NCBI GenBank assembly: GCA_023251255.1
Contig: JAHEZD010000060.1
Span: forward strand, 1-33,488
Source of the DNA: Chitinophagaceae bacterium
GTDB lineage: Bacteria; Bacteroidota; Bacteroidia; Chitinophagales; Chitinophagaceae
Reading direction: 5' to 3'
Length of the DNA: 33,488 nt
The notes beneath the pieces are model-generated. The model had not been told where the DNA came from. It saw only the letters and a list, made by a program, of their open reading frames with translations, and searched no databases. Positions 25,170 to 33,488 of the stretch are shown here, in pieces. Position 1 is the first letter of the stretch, and every line of letters starts with the position of its first letter. The position numbers were made by a program, and so were the translations under genes.

Positions 25170-26831
25170 CTACTGCTTGGTATTGTAAAGTTTTACTTTC
25201 TGTATGCCCCATTCACCAAAAGGGATGCGTACATGCCTTCCTTGATGGTCTTCATCACCATTCATCCTTCTACCAGCTATCCATTTATTGTTAATGAATT
25301 CGCCTTCATCAACAGTTAAAAGATTGGTAACGATGGAATCATCAGTATGCTTAAACGTAACTACAATGCCTGTTCCAGCAACAATGAATTCATCTGCTGC
25401 TGTTTGAATGACGATACCACCTGTTGCGTTCCAAACAGAGTCCTTGGCAGCGGGGTTCCAGTTCATGGTCAATTCATGGCTTACGGTCAATTGGTACTTA
25501 CCAAAAATGGCTGAATCCTTTTTATCTTTTTTATCAAAGAGGAAGCCATCTACCGCCAATGGCTTGTCGTGTATCAGTGGTTGTATTTGGGAGATGATAC
25601 TGTACGTTTTTTGCAGTGCAGCCGCTTCTTTTCCCTTTCCATTTTCTATGGAGAAAGGAGAAAAGCCCAATGAGCCATGATGGCCAATAATGTAAAAAGC
25701 TTTTGCCGAACAGGATTCATCAAAGTGCATTTCTGGAACGAACAATACATTGTTGTTCCTTGTGTAGAGGTTGCACCAATACTTGGTATCAGGATTATAA
25801 AAATCTGGACTGAGCATATCCAATGATGGCGCTGCCAATTTCCATATATCCATTACATGTGGCAGTGGGCCAGCGCTTGGATAATCACCTGGCAACACGT
25901 TTGGCCTGTTCAATGCAGCATTTACATACATGGGAATATTGTAGGCCTGCTTGCCAGCTTTGGCAACTCGCTCCACAAATTTAGCATAGTGCCATGCCTG
26001 AAAAATCTCCTCAGTAGCCAATGAATTTCCAAAAACTTCTGTCCAGGTCCCACTTGTTTTGTTGCCTTGTTTTTCAAGTACAGTTTTAAATTCAGGAACT
26101 AGCTTTTGCTTGTTGCTGTTCAAATAATCCATCAATTCCTTTGGCACATCATCATTAAACAAAATATTGGCTTTTGCTGTATGTTCCCTTGCAGTTGGCA
26201 ACATGCCCACTTCATTTTCCACCTGCACCATGATAACGGTTTGCTTGGCTTCATCCACTTGTTTTATATGCTTCATCAAAGCGGTATAGGCTTTAATGTC
26301 TGCATCCAAAATACTCTTATCAAAGACTGACAATATTTCAATGGTTTTTCCCTGCTTGTCAATGGTTCTTTCAAACCTTGATGAATTGTTTTTTACCCAG
26401 GACGGCACATAGCAACTCATGCTGTTTTTCCACGTACCGAACCATAGAAATACAAGGTGCATATTGCTCCTCCTTGCAATGGCAATGGTACTATCCACCA
26501 ATGCAAAATCAAATATGCCTTCTTTAGGTTCCATCAGTTCCCAATACACAGGAGATACGACGGTATTGAGTTTCATTTGCTTTAGCAAGGGCCACTTGCT
26601 GCGCATGTAATCAGCATTGGATGCAGTAGAATTACCTAGCTCTCCACCCAATATTAGAAATGGGTTGCCCTGCACCATTAAAACAGGCTTGCCATTGCTG
26701 TAAGCAATATGTGGTGACCATGATTTTTTTGATGGCTGACCTAGTACTGGTTGAAAGCATACCAATACAAAAGCCACCACAATAATCTTTTGGAAATATA
26801 GAAGAAGATAATTAGGTAACTGATCAATCAT
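25170..26831 (-). CDS. GH35 beta-galactosidase with DUF5597-like C-terminus
   Basis: The 553-residue product has an N-terminal signal sequence (FQKIIVVAFVLVCFQPVLGQ, cut near residue 31). A (beta/alpha)8 domain of GH35 type follows: FLILGGELGNSTASN and MKLNTVVSPVYWELMEPKEG at the first strands, acid/base E207 in MVQVENEVG, and nucleophile E367 in LFVPEMHFDES. The C-terminal part (about 400-553; GSLGFSPFSIENG, IVVTFKHTDDSIV) fits the DUF5597 extension seen in bacterial GH35 enzymes, some of which act on galactosyl side chains of hemicellulose. Here it would remove beta-galactose caps from xylan or xyloglucan oligosaccharides in the periplasm; the substrate is inferred from context. A terminator-like stem and a TATTTTTG element lie directly upstream, so it may have its own promoter. 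Confidence 0.87.
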   Translation of the reverse strand: MIDQLPNYLLLYFQKIIVVAFVLVCFQPVLGQPSKKSWSPHIAYSNGKPVLMVQGNPFLILGGELGNSTASNADYMRSKWPLLKQMKLNTVVSPVYWELMEPKEGIFDFALVDSTIAIARRSNMHLVFLWFGTWKNSMSCYVPSWVKNNSSRFERTIDKQGKTIEILSVFDKSILDADIKAYTALMKHIKQVDEAKQTVIMVQVENEVGMLPTAREHTAKANILFNDDVPKELMDYLNSNKQKLVPEFKTVLEKQGNKTSGTWTEVFGNSLATEEIFQAWHYAKFVERVAKAGKQAYNIPMYVNAALNRPNVLPGDYPSAGPLPHVMDIWKLAAPSLDMLSPDFYNPDTKYWCNLYTRNNNVLFVPEMHFDESCSAKAFYIIGHHGSLGFSPFSIENGKGKEAAALQKTYSIISQIQPLIHDKPLAVDGFLFDKKDKKDSAIFGKYQLTVSHELTMNWNPAAKDSVWNATGGIVIQTAADEFIVAGTGIVVTFKHTDDSIVTNLLTVDEGEFINNKWIAGRRMNGDEDHQGRHVRIPFGEWGIQKVKLYNTKQ

Positions 26832-26851
26832 GATTAGCCTATTTACTGATT

Positions 26852-26859
26852 CAAAAATA
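26852..26859 (-). promoter_or_regulatory. Candidate -7 element for GH35/uxuA/GH43 genes
   Basis: Minus-strand TATTTTTG fits TAnnTTTG exactly, 20 bp upstream of the GH35 ATG. It overlaps the end of the GH10 terminator stem and its U-run, so it could simply be part of the terminator. No -33 TTTG is seen. Confidence 0.3.
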
Positions 26860-26887
26860 TAGCAGGAGAAAGACCCCTCCTGCTATA
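26852..26887 (-). terminator. Intrinsic terminator after the GH10 xylanase gene
   Basis: TATAGCAGGAG (26858-26868) and CTCCTGCTATA (26877-26887) are a perfect 11-bp stem with an 8-base loop. On the minus strand it is followed by a run of five T, the textbook intrinsic terminator shape, and begins 23 bp past the GH10 stop codon. It would limit read-through from the SusCD-GH10 part into the GH35-uxuA-GH43 part. Confidence 0.8.
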
Positions 26888-26910
26888 AATTGTACCTTCC
26901 CGTTAAATTG

Positions 26911-28500
26911 TTACAGTCCTTTTAATGCCTGTAAAACAGCAGAATAGGCTTGTTTTTTAGAAAAATTGGCATTGTACATTAATGGAAACTCTTTGCCATT
27001 GTTGTATAACCAGCTTGAATCATCTGTTAAGCCCCAAATGGTGATGCCATATTGTTGCGCCTTAGGAACATTTTTGAGGTATGATTTTACAACATAGCTG
27101 TACACCTGTGCCTGATAGTTTTGTTCCATTGGCGTAAGTATGTAACCTGACACAACAGATGGATTAATCTTTACATCAAGTTCCGATACATGGATTTTCA
27201 AACCAGTTGCTGCCAGCTTTTTAAACATTTGATCTATGCCGTCATAACTGGTGTTACGTGCAATGTGCATTTGTGTACCAATACCATCAATTTTAGCACC
27301 CTTGCCTTTTAATTCAGCTACCATAGCAATTAATGAATCAAGCTTAGCAGGTCTTGATTCCAAGTTGTACTCATTAATAAATAATAAGGCTGTTGGGTCG
27401 GCTGCGCTAGCATAATTAAAAGCTTTTAATGCATAATCCCTACCTAGATAGTTAGACCAAACCAACACATCCGATGCCGCTGTAGTATTTGAATTGTTTC
27501 TCAAATTTCCATTATCATCCACCAATTCGTTGATTACATCCCATGCTCTCACTTTTGTTTTGTAACGGCTAACCATTGTGGTTATATAAGTACCCAAAGC
27601 GGTATCCAATTTAGCTGCAATTGCTGAGCCTGCAGGCACTGGAACCACTTCCTTTACACTTACATCATCAATAAAATAAGTGTTTGCTACCTGCCCCATG
27701 TCAAACAAAAATGTCATAGACGTTAAACTTGCAGTAATGGTCCAGCTTACCTGCTGATAAGTAGTGCCAATGGTTTGATCGCCTTGGTATTGTGCACTTG
27801 TTGGCCCTGTTGATAAACGGATGGAACCACCTGCTGATGCTGCTTTTACCCAATAAGAAATCACGTATTGCTTTGTGGGGGTTGTTGCAAATGCAGCACT
27901 GGACACCTGTACTTTCCATTGGTTACCAGTTTGTGCAGTAGGGTTCACCACTTTCATGCAGGTAGTTCCTGAGTGGGCATCACCAGTTGCAGTACTTGCT
28001 GCAATCGTTGCTCCATTGGTGTTGAATATTGACCAGCCCGTCATTCCTGATTCAAAACCGGGATTGGTTGCCAGTTCAGCCGCTGCAGGCACTACAAGCC
28101 CAGAGTAGCTTTTAAGCCAAGTGGTGTTTAGTTGGGAATGCCAACCCAACGTGTGCCCAAAAATATCCATTGAACCCACGGCAGCTACTAAAGCATCTGT
28201 ATTGGTAAAATCCATGGTACCATTGTCCTTAACAATGGAGGAATGTTTCATCAAATTTCCAAAAGTAACTTGATTGAAGTCCCTTTTTACCACACTTGAA
28301 TACATGGAATTGGTGACCATTGCAGGATAGTCAATGGCTACACCAATAAATCCACCATTACCAGCATCTTTCAATGCAGAAGTAGTATCAACATATCCAC
28401 CAGTAGTTAGTACCCCAATATCTTTCATCTTGGTGCAAGCACTAAAAAAGAGAACCATTAATACCGAAGGCGTCATTACCCTATATAATATATTTTTCAT
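26911..28500 (-). CDS. GH10 endo-1,4-beta-xylanase lipoprotein with inserted CBM-like domain
   Basis: The 529-residue protein opens with a lipoprotein signal (VLMVLFFSAC, Cys22). The GH10 barrel is split: its first strands (GFIGVAIDYPA, FNQVTFGNLMKHSS, IFGHTLGWHSQ) occupy about 50-135. A beta-sandwich resembling CBM4/9/22 carbohydrate-binding modules is inserted at about 143-284 (NPGFESGMTGWSIFNTNGA...FIDDVSVKEV). The barrel then resumes with acid/base E325 in WDVINELVDDNG, LLFINEYNLESRP, DGIGTQMHIA and nucleophile E440 in KIHVSELDVKI. Insertion of CBMs at this point is a known feature of Bacteroidetes xylan-locus GH10 enzymes. It should sit on the outer surface and cut the xylan backbone for the SusCD pair. 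The usual ENEMK substrate-binding motif reads GNLMK (81-85); Asn and Lys are retained. Confidence 0.94.
   Translation of the reverse strand: MKNILYRVMTPSVLMVLFFSACTKMKDIGVLTTGGYVDTTSALKDAGNGGFIGVAIDYPAMVTNSMYSSVVKRDFNQVTFGNLMKHSSIVKDNGTMDFTNTDALVAAVGSMDIFGHTLGWHSQLNTTWLKSYSGLVVPAAAELATNPGFESGMTGWSIFNTNGATIAASTATGDAHSGTTCMKVVNPTAQTGNQWKVQVSSAAFATTPTKQYVISYWVKAASAGGSIRLSTGPTSAQYQGDQTIGTTYQQVSWTITASLTSMTFLFDMGQVANTYFIDDVSVKEVVPVPAGSAIAAKLDTALGTYITTMVSRYKTKVRAWDVINELVDDNGNLRNNSNTTAASDVLVWSNYLGRDYALKAFNYASAADPTALLFINEYNLESRPAKLDSLIAMVAELKGKGAKIDGIGTQMHIARNTSYDGIDQMFKKLAATGLKIHVSELDVKINPSVVSGYILTPMEQNYQAQVYSYVVKSYLKNVPKAQQYGITIWGLTDDSSWLYNNGKEFPLMYNANFSKKQAYSAVLQALKGL
27649..28074 (-). other. CBM-like domain inserted in GH10 barrel
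   Basis: Codons about 143-284 of the xylanase gene. The start TNPGFESGMTGW and the end FIDDVSVKE are typical boundaries of CBM4/9/22-like beta-sandwiches, with QYVISYWVKAAS and FDMGQVANTYFIDD in between. A single module is present. Confidence 0.75.
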
Positions 28501-28533
28501 TGTAATTTTTTTGTTTGTTTACAATTTTATGTT

Positions 28534-30348
28534 TTAATAACCCGGATTTTGATACGTGGCTGGATTGGAAATAATGCTTGCATCTAGTTGGCTTTGTGGT
28601 ATTGGTCTCAGCGTATGAAATGCTTGCAGTTTAGGTGCTGCCACTAAGTTGCGATTTCTGTTCTTAACATATTCTACCAATAAATTCCTACAAGCTAAAT
28701 CAGCCCAACGGAGGCTTTCGCCACATAGTTCACGAGATCTTTCTGTCATTATAAAATCCACGGTCATATCAGCAGCGGTATAGGGTGTTAAAATGGGGAT
28801 GTTAGGTGTTCCGGTATTTTTGTTGGTCATCACGGCCTGTCTTTGTGCCAGTACTGCACTGGTCAATCCAACTCGGTAGGCAGCTCTTTGTCTTAGCGTT
28901 AGTACCAAAGGCAATGCATCTCCTGGCCTTCCGTCCAAAATAGCGGCTTCGGCAGCTTCTAAATACACTTCTGATAACTTAGCCACTACATAAGGCCTTC
29001 CCGAAGCATCGTTTGGAACACTTCTTTTATTATCATCAAATTTTTTGATAGCAGGATATAACTGGTATGCAGGACGTGATACCAAATAAAACTGTGTTGG
29101 GTCAAGAATTATATATTTTTTGGTTCCTAATGTCCTTAACGAATCGCCATATGCTTTACTAGGCGCTAAAAAATAAGCGGTATCACCTGTGCTAACTCCG
29201 GAAGCGGCGGCATTATTGTTTGTTGCCAGCCATACTGTTCTAAATGAGTTATCATACCTGCTGTCATTTTTCTTATCTGCAAATGCAGAGTCAATTAACC
29301 ACGGATTGGGAGCCAACTGACGCAAAGGCCTCATGTATTGTAATACCCTGTCGCAAGGAAAAGCACCATTAATAGACACGTTATTTTGATAATTGCTATT
29401 GAACCAGTTACAAGACATATTGGCCTTACCAGAAAATTCATTGGCAACGTCGTTCACTTCATTATCAAACGGATCGCCCTGTATCCTTTCAACAGAATAT
29501 AAGATTTCGGGATTGTAATCGTTCCCTTCCTTATGCACATCCCCATAGTCCGTTAAAAGGGAAGTACCTAAGGCAGTCTGATTATCTATAACATATTTGG
29601 CAGCATCCCATGCACTTTTAAAATCACCAGATTGCTTTGCAGTATTGTTATAGCCCCTAAATAAATAGGCTTTGGCTAGCATGTGGAATGCTGCGGCTTT
29701 GTAAATATAAAATCCACCATTCGAAGGTCTCGTAGTAGGCAAATTTTGGCTTGCATAAGCAAAGTCATTAATAATTAATTGGTAATTTTTCTTCAGCAAG
29801 TCAGGTACCAGCCTGTTAAAGCCCTGAAATGGAAGTTGGTTAAATGTGGTGTCACCACTTCCCAAATCCAATGGAACCGCACCAAACTGTTGCACCAATC
29901 CGAAATAATACAATCCTCTGAAGAAATGGGCTTCAGCAATGAGTTTCGCCTTGGCCGATGCATCCATTGACACACCGGGGGCAAATCCAATGATGCCGTT
30001 AGCAAGATTGATGTTGTTGAAACTTCTGTTCCATACCGTTAAAATGTCGCCATTGCTGGAATTTAAATTATAGGCACCGCAATCCAAACCACTACTTGCA
30101 CCTTGATCTCCCAGAGACCATTCATCCGTACCAGAGTTCATGGTGTTAAGGCCTCCATTGGGGCCATATATATAACGCATACCGGAATACAAGGAAACAG
30201 TTCCGCTTTGCAAGCCGTTAGAGGTTTTAAGGTATTCAATGGTAAATACCGTTTTGGGCTCTTCAATCAACTTTTTTGCGCAACCACTTACCAGCAGCAG
30301 CAGGCAACCAATAAAAGTTGCTGATGTTTTAGAAAATATCTTTTCCAT
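28534..30348 (-). CDS. SusD/RagB-family outer-membrane lipoprotein
   Basis: The 604-residue product has a lipoprotein signal (FIGCLLLLVSGC, Cys23) and the canonical SusD fold markers: SLYSGMRYIYG, NINLANGIIGFAPG, AKLIAEAHFFRGLYYFGLVQ, FGAVPLDLG, YIYKAAAFHMLAKAYLFRGY, YVVAKLSEVYLEAAEAAI, and the C-terminal ERSRELCGESLRWADLACRN. It would cap the preceding SusC barrel (17-bp gap) and bind xylan or xylo-oligosaccharides at the surface. It is followed after 33 bp by the GH10 xylanase gene. SusD proteins have no strong family-level ligand signature, so the ligand comes from context. Confidence 0.95.
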   Translation of the reverse strand: MEKIFSKTSATFIGCLLLLVSGCAKKLIEEPKTVFTIEYLKTSNGLQSGTVSLYSGMRYIYGPNGGLNTMNSGTDEWSLGDQGASSGLDCGAYNLNSSNGDILTVWNRSFNNINLANGIIGFAPGVSMDASAKAKLIAEAHFFRGLYYFGLVQQFGAVPLDLGSGDTTFNQLPFQGFNRLVPDLLKKNYQLIINDFAYASQNLPTTRPSNGGFYIYKAAAFHMLAKAYLFRGYNNTAKQSGDFKSAWDAAKYVIDNQTALGTSLLTDYGDVHKEGNDYNPEILYSVERIQGDPFDNEVNDVANEFSGKANMSCNWFNSNYQNNVSINGAFPCDRVLQYMRPLRQLAPNPWLIDSAFADKKNDSRYDNSFRTVWLATNNNAAASGVSTGDTAYFLAPSKAYGDSLRTLGTKKYIILDPTQFYLVSRPAYQLYPAIKKFDDNKRSVPNDASGRPYVVAKLSEVYLEAAEAAILDGRPGDALPLVLTLRQRAAYRVGLTSAVLAQRQAVMTNKNTGTPNIPILTPYTAADMTVDFIMTERSRELCGESLRWADLACRNLLVEYVKNRNRNLVAAPKLQAFHTLRPIPQSQLDASIISNPATYQNPGY

Positions 30349-30365
30349 ATCAATACTTTTTTTAT

Positions 30366-33300
30366 TTAAAATGTTATATTAAAACCTACATTCACTTCTA
30401 CGGTAGGGGGGGTATTCAGGCCAATTGTTAATGCCCTGCTTGATAAATTGCCAGGATTTTGAACACCTTGGTTACCTGTACCAGTTGCTTCTGGATCTAC
30501 ACCACCTGTTTTACGCATATAAGGAGAGTACAATACAAATGGATTTTGTACAGCTATATAGGCCCTGAAAGATTGAACCTTTAGTTTGCTAATAAGTTTA
30601 GATGAAAGTGTATAACCCAAGTTGATACTACGTACTTTTATAAAACTGGCATCGTAGTAACCCAAGGTTGTCCAGTCTGTAGTTATTGGTCTTGTACGGG
30701 AAGTGAAATTGGCAACCGGAAAATCATTGGTAGGGTTGGTTGATGTCCAGTAATTTGTTTTAATGGCATTTCTTACCCCATCAGTTAAATTGGTGTAAGC
30801 CGCAAAAGGCTGGTATACTTGACTTACCAACAAGCCACCAAAACGGGCATATACTACAAATGAAAAGTCAAAGTTTTTGTAGGTGAAGCGATTAGTTAAG
30901 CCACCCTGAATTTTTGCCTGGCCACTTCCAAGTACTTTTTTATCGTTATTTGGATCAATCTTCCCATCTCCATTCACATCTTCCAGTTTAATATCGCCTG
31001 GCACATTACCATATTTTGCCGCTTCAGCAGCTTCGTTTAGCTGCCAGACGCCTAATTTATTATAATCGTAAATAACGCTTAATGGCTCACCTATAAAAAG
31101 TTGGCTGGCTATATTCGGCTTAAAGCCGCTTGTTAATTGCAAAAGCTTATTCCTGTTGCCAAAAAGGTTTAAATCAGTGGACCATGAAAAGCCATTCTTT
31201 TTGATATTAACGGTACTAAGCGTAAGTTCCAACCCCTTATTTTCCATTTCGCCTATATTGGTAGTATAGCTACCGGCAACACCGGAAGTAACAGGTAATA
31301 TAACACCATATAAAATTTTATTGGTAGTAGATTTGTACCAATCGATAGAACCTGAAATCCGGCCACGAAGGAAACTGAAATCTAAACCCAAATTAATGGT
31401 TTTAGTATATTCCCAGTCCAAATTTGGGTTGGGCAAGGTTACTAAATTATAACCCGTAATAATGGTTGTTGGCCCGTAATTATAGCGGATAGTACCACCA
31501 GGAACGGCTGGATTAGGAGAATACTGATAATTGTATGGCGATACAAGGCCTAGAGAAGTATAGGGGCTAATAGATTGATTAGAGGTTTGACCAACACCAG
31601 CCCTAAGTTTTAGGTTATTTAAGTACTTCACTTTTTCCATAAACTTCTCACTGGAGATATTCCATCCAAGTGAAAGAGCAGGATAACTTTTATATTTATT
31701 ACCCGGTGCAAGACGTGAGGAACCATCCGCCCTGTATGTAACGGTTGCCATGTATTTATCATTGTAGGAATAATTAATCCTACCCATATACGATTCCAAA
31801 GCATAAGATGTTTCTGAACCACCTATAGTGGCCTTACTGCTATTGGAGGCATTGGCCTGGCCAAGGTTATAGAACTGTATAAAATCTTCATCAATCGAAT
31901 CTTTACTTACAGAGGTATTATGGCTATGATCTTCCTGAAAGCTGTACAAACCGGTAAAAGTAAACTTGTGCTTACCAATCGTTTTATCATAGGTAAGGAT
32001 ATTTTCCAAAGTATAGCCATAACCTTCAGCATTGTTCACACTGGCAGTATTGCCTTTTTTTGCCCTAAAGTAACTTGGGGACAATGCCTTATCAGATTTC
32101 TGAAACTGGTCGTTCTCCTGTTGACGATAGTCTAAACCTGCATTCAAGCGGTATTTCAACCCCTTTACAATCTGGTATTCGAGATACAAAGTATTAAAGG
32201 TCCGTAACCTGCGTACTTTATCTACCCAACTGCCATTGTTATTTTTTAAGAGTAATGGATTGTATTGGCTAACCCTGTCAGTGGTATTACCAGCCACTAA
32301 AGTATCGTTGTTGGATGGCATCAGTGGGCTAAGTGTTATTATCGGAAACATTGGATTGTTAAACTGGGAGCCATTTGTGATGCTCAATGAGTTCATTGTA
32401 TTCAAACCAATTTTTAATTTTTTACCAACCCTAGTATCGATAGTCGCCCGCAATGAATAACGGCCAAAATCCTGCCCGGGCAATACGGTAGTTTCCTTGA
32501 AGTAGCCACCACCTAACGAATAGGTACTTCCTCCAGCGGTACCACCAGAGACAGTTAAGTTATGATTGGTAACATATCCATTTTGATACATTAAATCTTG
32601 CCAGTTTGTTGATTGGCCTTTTGCCCTTGCAGCTAATTCTTCGGGTTGATAGGGGGCAGATGCATTATTCGCTAAATCCCTCATGGCCACATACTCATCA
32701 GCATTAAAAACTTGATAACGGTTGCGTACCGATGATATACCATAGTAACCATTATAGGTCAATTTTGCTTCACCTACTTTTCCTTTTTTTGTAGTGATGA
32801 GAATAACACCGTTGGAACCCCGTGAACCATAAATAGCAGTTGCAGAAGCATCTTTTAAGATATCTACAGATGCAACATCATCAGGATTAATATCATTAAT
32901 GGTTCCACCCTCAAATGGAATACCATCCAAAATAATTAAGGGATCATTGGAACCATTAATTGTGCGCTCGCCCCTAATCCTTATCACTGCGCTTGCACCG
33001 GGTCTAGTGCCTACCTTTTGTACCTCAAGCCCTGCAGCCCTTCCTTGCAGTGCCCCTTGCAAATTTGAAGATGGCACTTCCTTTAAAGTAGCCTCGCTTA
33101 CAGATACTACAGAACCGGTTACATCTTTCTTTCTTTGTGTACCATATCCAACTACCACCACAGCATCCAATTCGTTCTTGGAAGGCAATAAGGTTACATT
33201 GATGGTTTGCTTGCCGTTTACCTTAACTTCCTGTGATACATAATTCAAAGAAGAAAAAACAAGTGTTCCCGCAGGAGAAGCATTGATAGCGAAATTTCCA

Positions 33301-33488
33301 TTTTCATCTGTTAAAGTACCTGCTGCTGAACCTTTTTCAACAACCGATACATTCGCTAGCACTAGGTTATTGTCGCCAGTAACCTTACCAACGATTTTGA
33401 TCTTTGTCTGTGCATGAACAGCAACCAACACAAACAATGCAGCCATCAATAAAGAGGCCCGCTTAAAAATCCATTTTGAGAGAAAGCC
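30366..33488 (-). CDS. SusC/RagA TonB-dependent transporter, 5' end beyond right edge
   Basis: The frame is open through the last base; codons before the first internal ATG (33446) read GFLSKWIFKRASLL and continue into MAALFVLVAVHAQ. That is a signal peptide with a basic n-region, so the true start lies just outside the window and about 1040 residues are visible. There is no STN domain. A carboxypeptidase-regulatory-like domain comes first (KIVGKVTGDNNLVLANVSVV), then the SusC linker VVVGYGTQRKKDVTGSV, a plug (VIRIRGERTINGSNDPLIIL, INPDDVASVDILKDASATAI), and a barrel ending in VEVNVGFNITF. An EF-hand-like calcium motif (DVNGDGKIDPNND) is present in the barrel, as is common in SusC. With SusD it should import xylo-oligosaccharides. 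The lack of an STN domain implies regulation by another sensor. Confidence 0.95.
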   Translation of the reverse strand, partial: GFLSKWIFKRASLLMAALFVLVAVHAQTKIKIVGKVTGDNNLVLANVSVVEKGSAAGTLTDENGNFAINASPAGTLVFSSLNYVSQEVKVNGKQTINVTLLPSKNELDAVVVVGYGTQRKKDVTGSVVSVSEATLKEVPSSNLQGALQGRAAGLEVQKVGTRPGASAVIRIRGERTINGSNDPLIILDGIPFEGGTINDINPDDVASVDILKDASATAIYGSRGSNGVILITTKKGKVGEAKLTYNGYYGISSVRNRYQVFNADEYVAMRDLANNASAPYQPEELAARAKGQSTNWQDLMYQNGYVTNHNLTVSGGTAGGSTYSLGGGYFKETTVLPGQDFGRYSLRATIDTRVGKKLKIGLNTMNSLSITNGSQFNNPMFPIITLSPLMPSNNDTLVAGNTTDRVSQYNPLLLKNNNGSWVDKVRRLRTFNTLYLEYQIVKGLKYRLNAGLDYRQQENDQFQKSDKALSPSYFRAKKGNTASVNNAEGYGYTLENILTYDKTIGKHKFTFTGLYSFQEDHSHNTSVSKDSIDEDFIQFYNLGQANASNSSKATIGGSETSYALESYMGRINYSYNDKYMATVTYRADGSSRLAPGNKYKSYPALSLGWNISSEKFMEKVKYLNNLKLRAGVGQTSNQSISPYTSLGLVSPYNYQYSPNPAVPGGTIRYNYGPTTIITGYNLVTLPNPNLDWEYTKTINLGLDFSFLRGRISGSIDWYKSTTNKILYGVILPVTSGVAGSYTTNIGEMENKGLELTLSTVNIKKNGFSWSTDLNLFGNRNKLLQLTSGFKPNIASQLFIGEPLSVIYDYNKLGVWQLNEAAEAAKYGNVPGDIKLEDVNGDGKIDPNNDKKVLGSGQAKIQGGLTNRFTYKNFDFSFVVYARFGGLLVSQVYQPFAAYTNLTDGVRNAIKTNYWTSTNPTNDFPVANFTSRTRPITTDWTTLGYYDASFIKVRSINLGYTLSSKLISKLKVQSFRAYIAVQNPFVLYSPYMRKTGGVDPEATGTGNQGVQNPGNLSSRALTIGLNTPPTVEVNVGFNITF

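Noticed and set aside
33447-33449. TTG/ATG near 33446-33449 as the true SusC start
   Set aside because: The frame stays open to the window end and encodes KWIFKRASLL, a basic n-region in front of the hydrophobic signal core, so the start is further upstream.

Overview
The window reads as a chromosomal segment of a Bacteroidota bacterium, most likely of the Chitinophagaceae/Chitinophagales type. The reasons are two SusC/SusD-type outer-membrane pairs, an ECF sigma/FecR anti-sigma pair feeding a SusC with an N-terminal STN domain, a type IX secretion (T9SS) C-terminal sorting domain, Bacteroidota-style secreted YD/RHS proteins, and promoter words of the TAnnTTTG type. The genus is an inference. 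Almost every gene is on the minus strand; only two small genes (11285-11847) are on the plus strand.

Region A (1-9638, minus): an apparent operon of a secreted coiled-coil protein with a beta-rich C-terminus, a 1147-residue secreted YD/RHS-like protein, and a very large secreted RHS protein. The last runs off the left edge exactly at the end of its RHS-associated core motif, so its variable tail (often a toxin) and any immunity gene lie outside the window.

Region B (9639-11893): a proline-rich DUF6515-type envelope protein, flanked on one side by an imperfect inverted repeat and on the other by a 14-bp tandem repeat array (about 10 perfectly phased units). Then come two small plus-strand genes, an HTH DNA-binding protein and a 65-residue coiled-coil peptide.

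Region C (11894-21740, minus): a probable transenvelope-signalling uptake operon, in order ECF sigma factor, FecR anti-sigma, STN-SusC transporter, SusD-like lipoprotein, T9SS-sorted Ig/PKD-like protein, NPP-type phosphodiesterase/phosphatase. No glycoside hydrolase is present, so the imported ligand is open; the phosphodiesterase points to a phosphate ester or nucleotide-like substrate. A roughly 196-bp multiply palindromic, MITE-like element lies just upstream.

Region D (22137-33488, minus): a xylan polysaccharide-utilisation locus, in order SusC (5' end beyond the right edge), SusD, GH10 endo-xylanase lipoprotein with a CBM-like insertion, GH35/DUF5597-type beta-galactosidase, cytosolic mannonate dehydratase UxuA, GH43 beta-xylosidase/arabinofuranosidase. 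Together these suggest surface cleavage of substituted xylan, import, side-chain removal, and catabolism of released (methyl)glucuronate through UxuA. The expected alpha-glucuronidase is not in the window. The locus ends in a perfect 17-bp hairpin. No rRNA, tRNA, CRISPR array or complete insertion sequence was seen.
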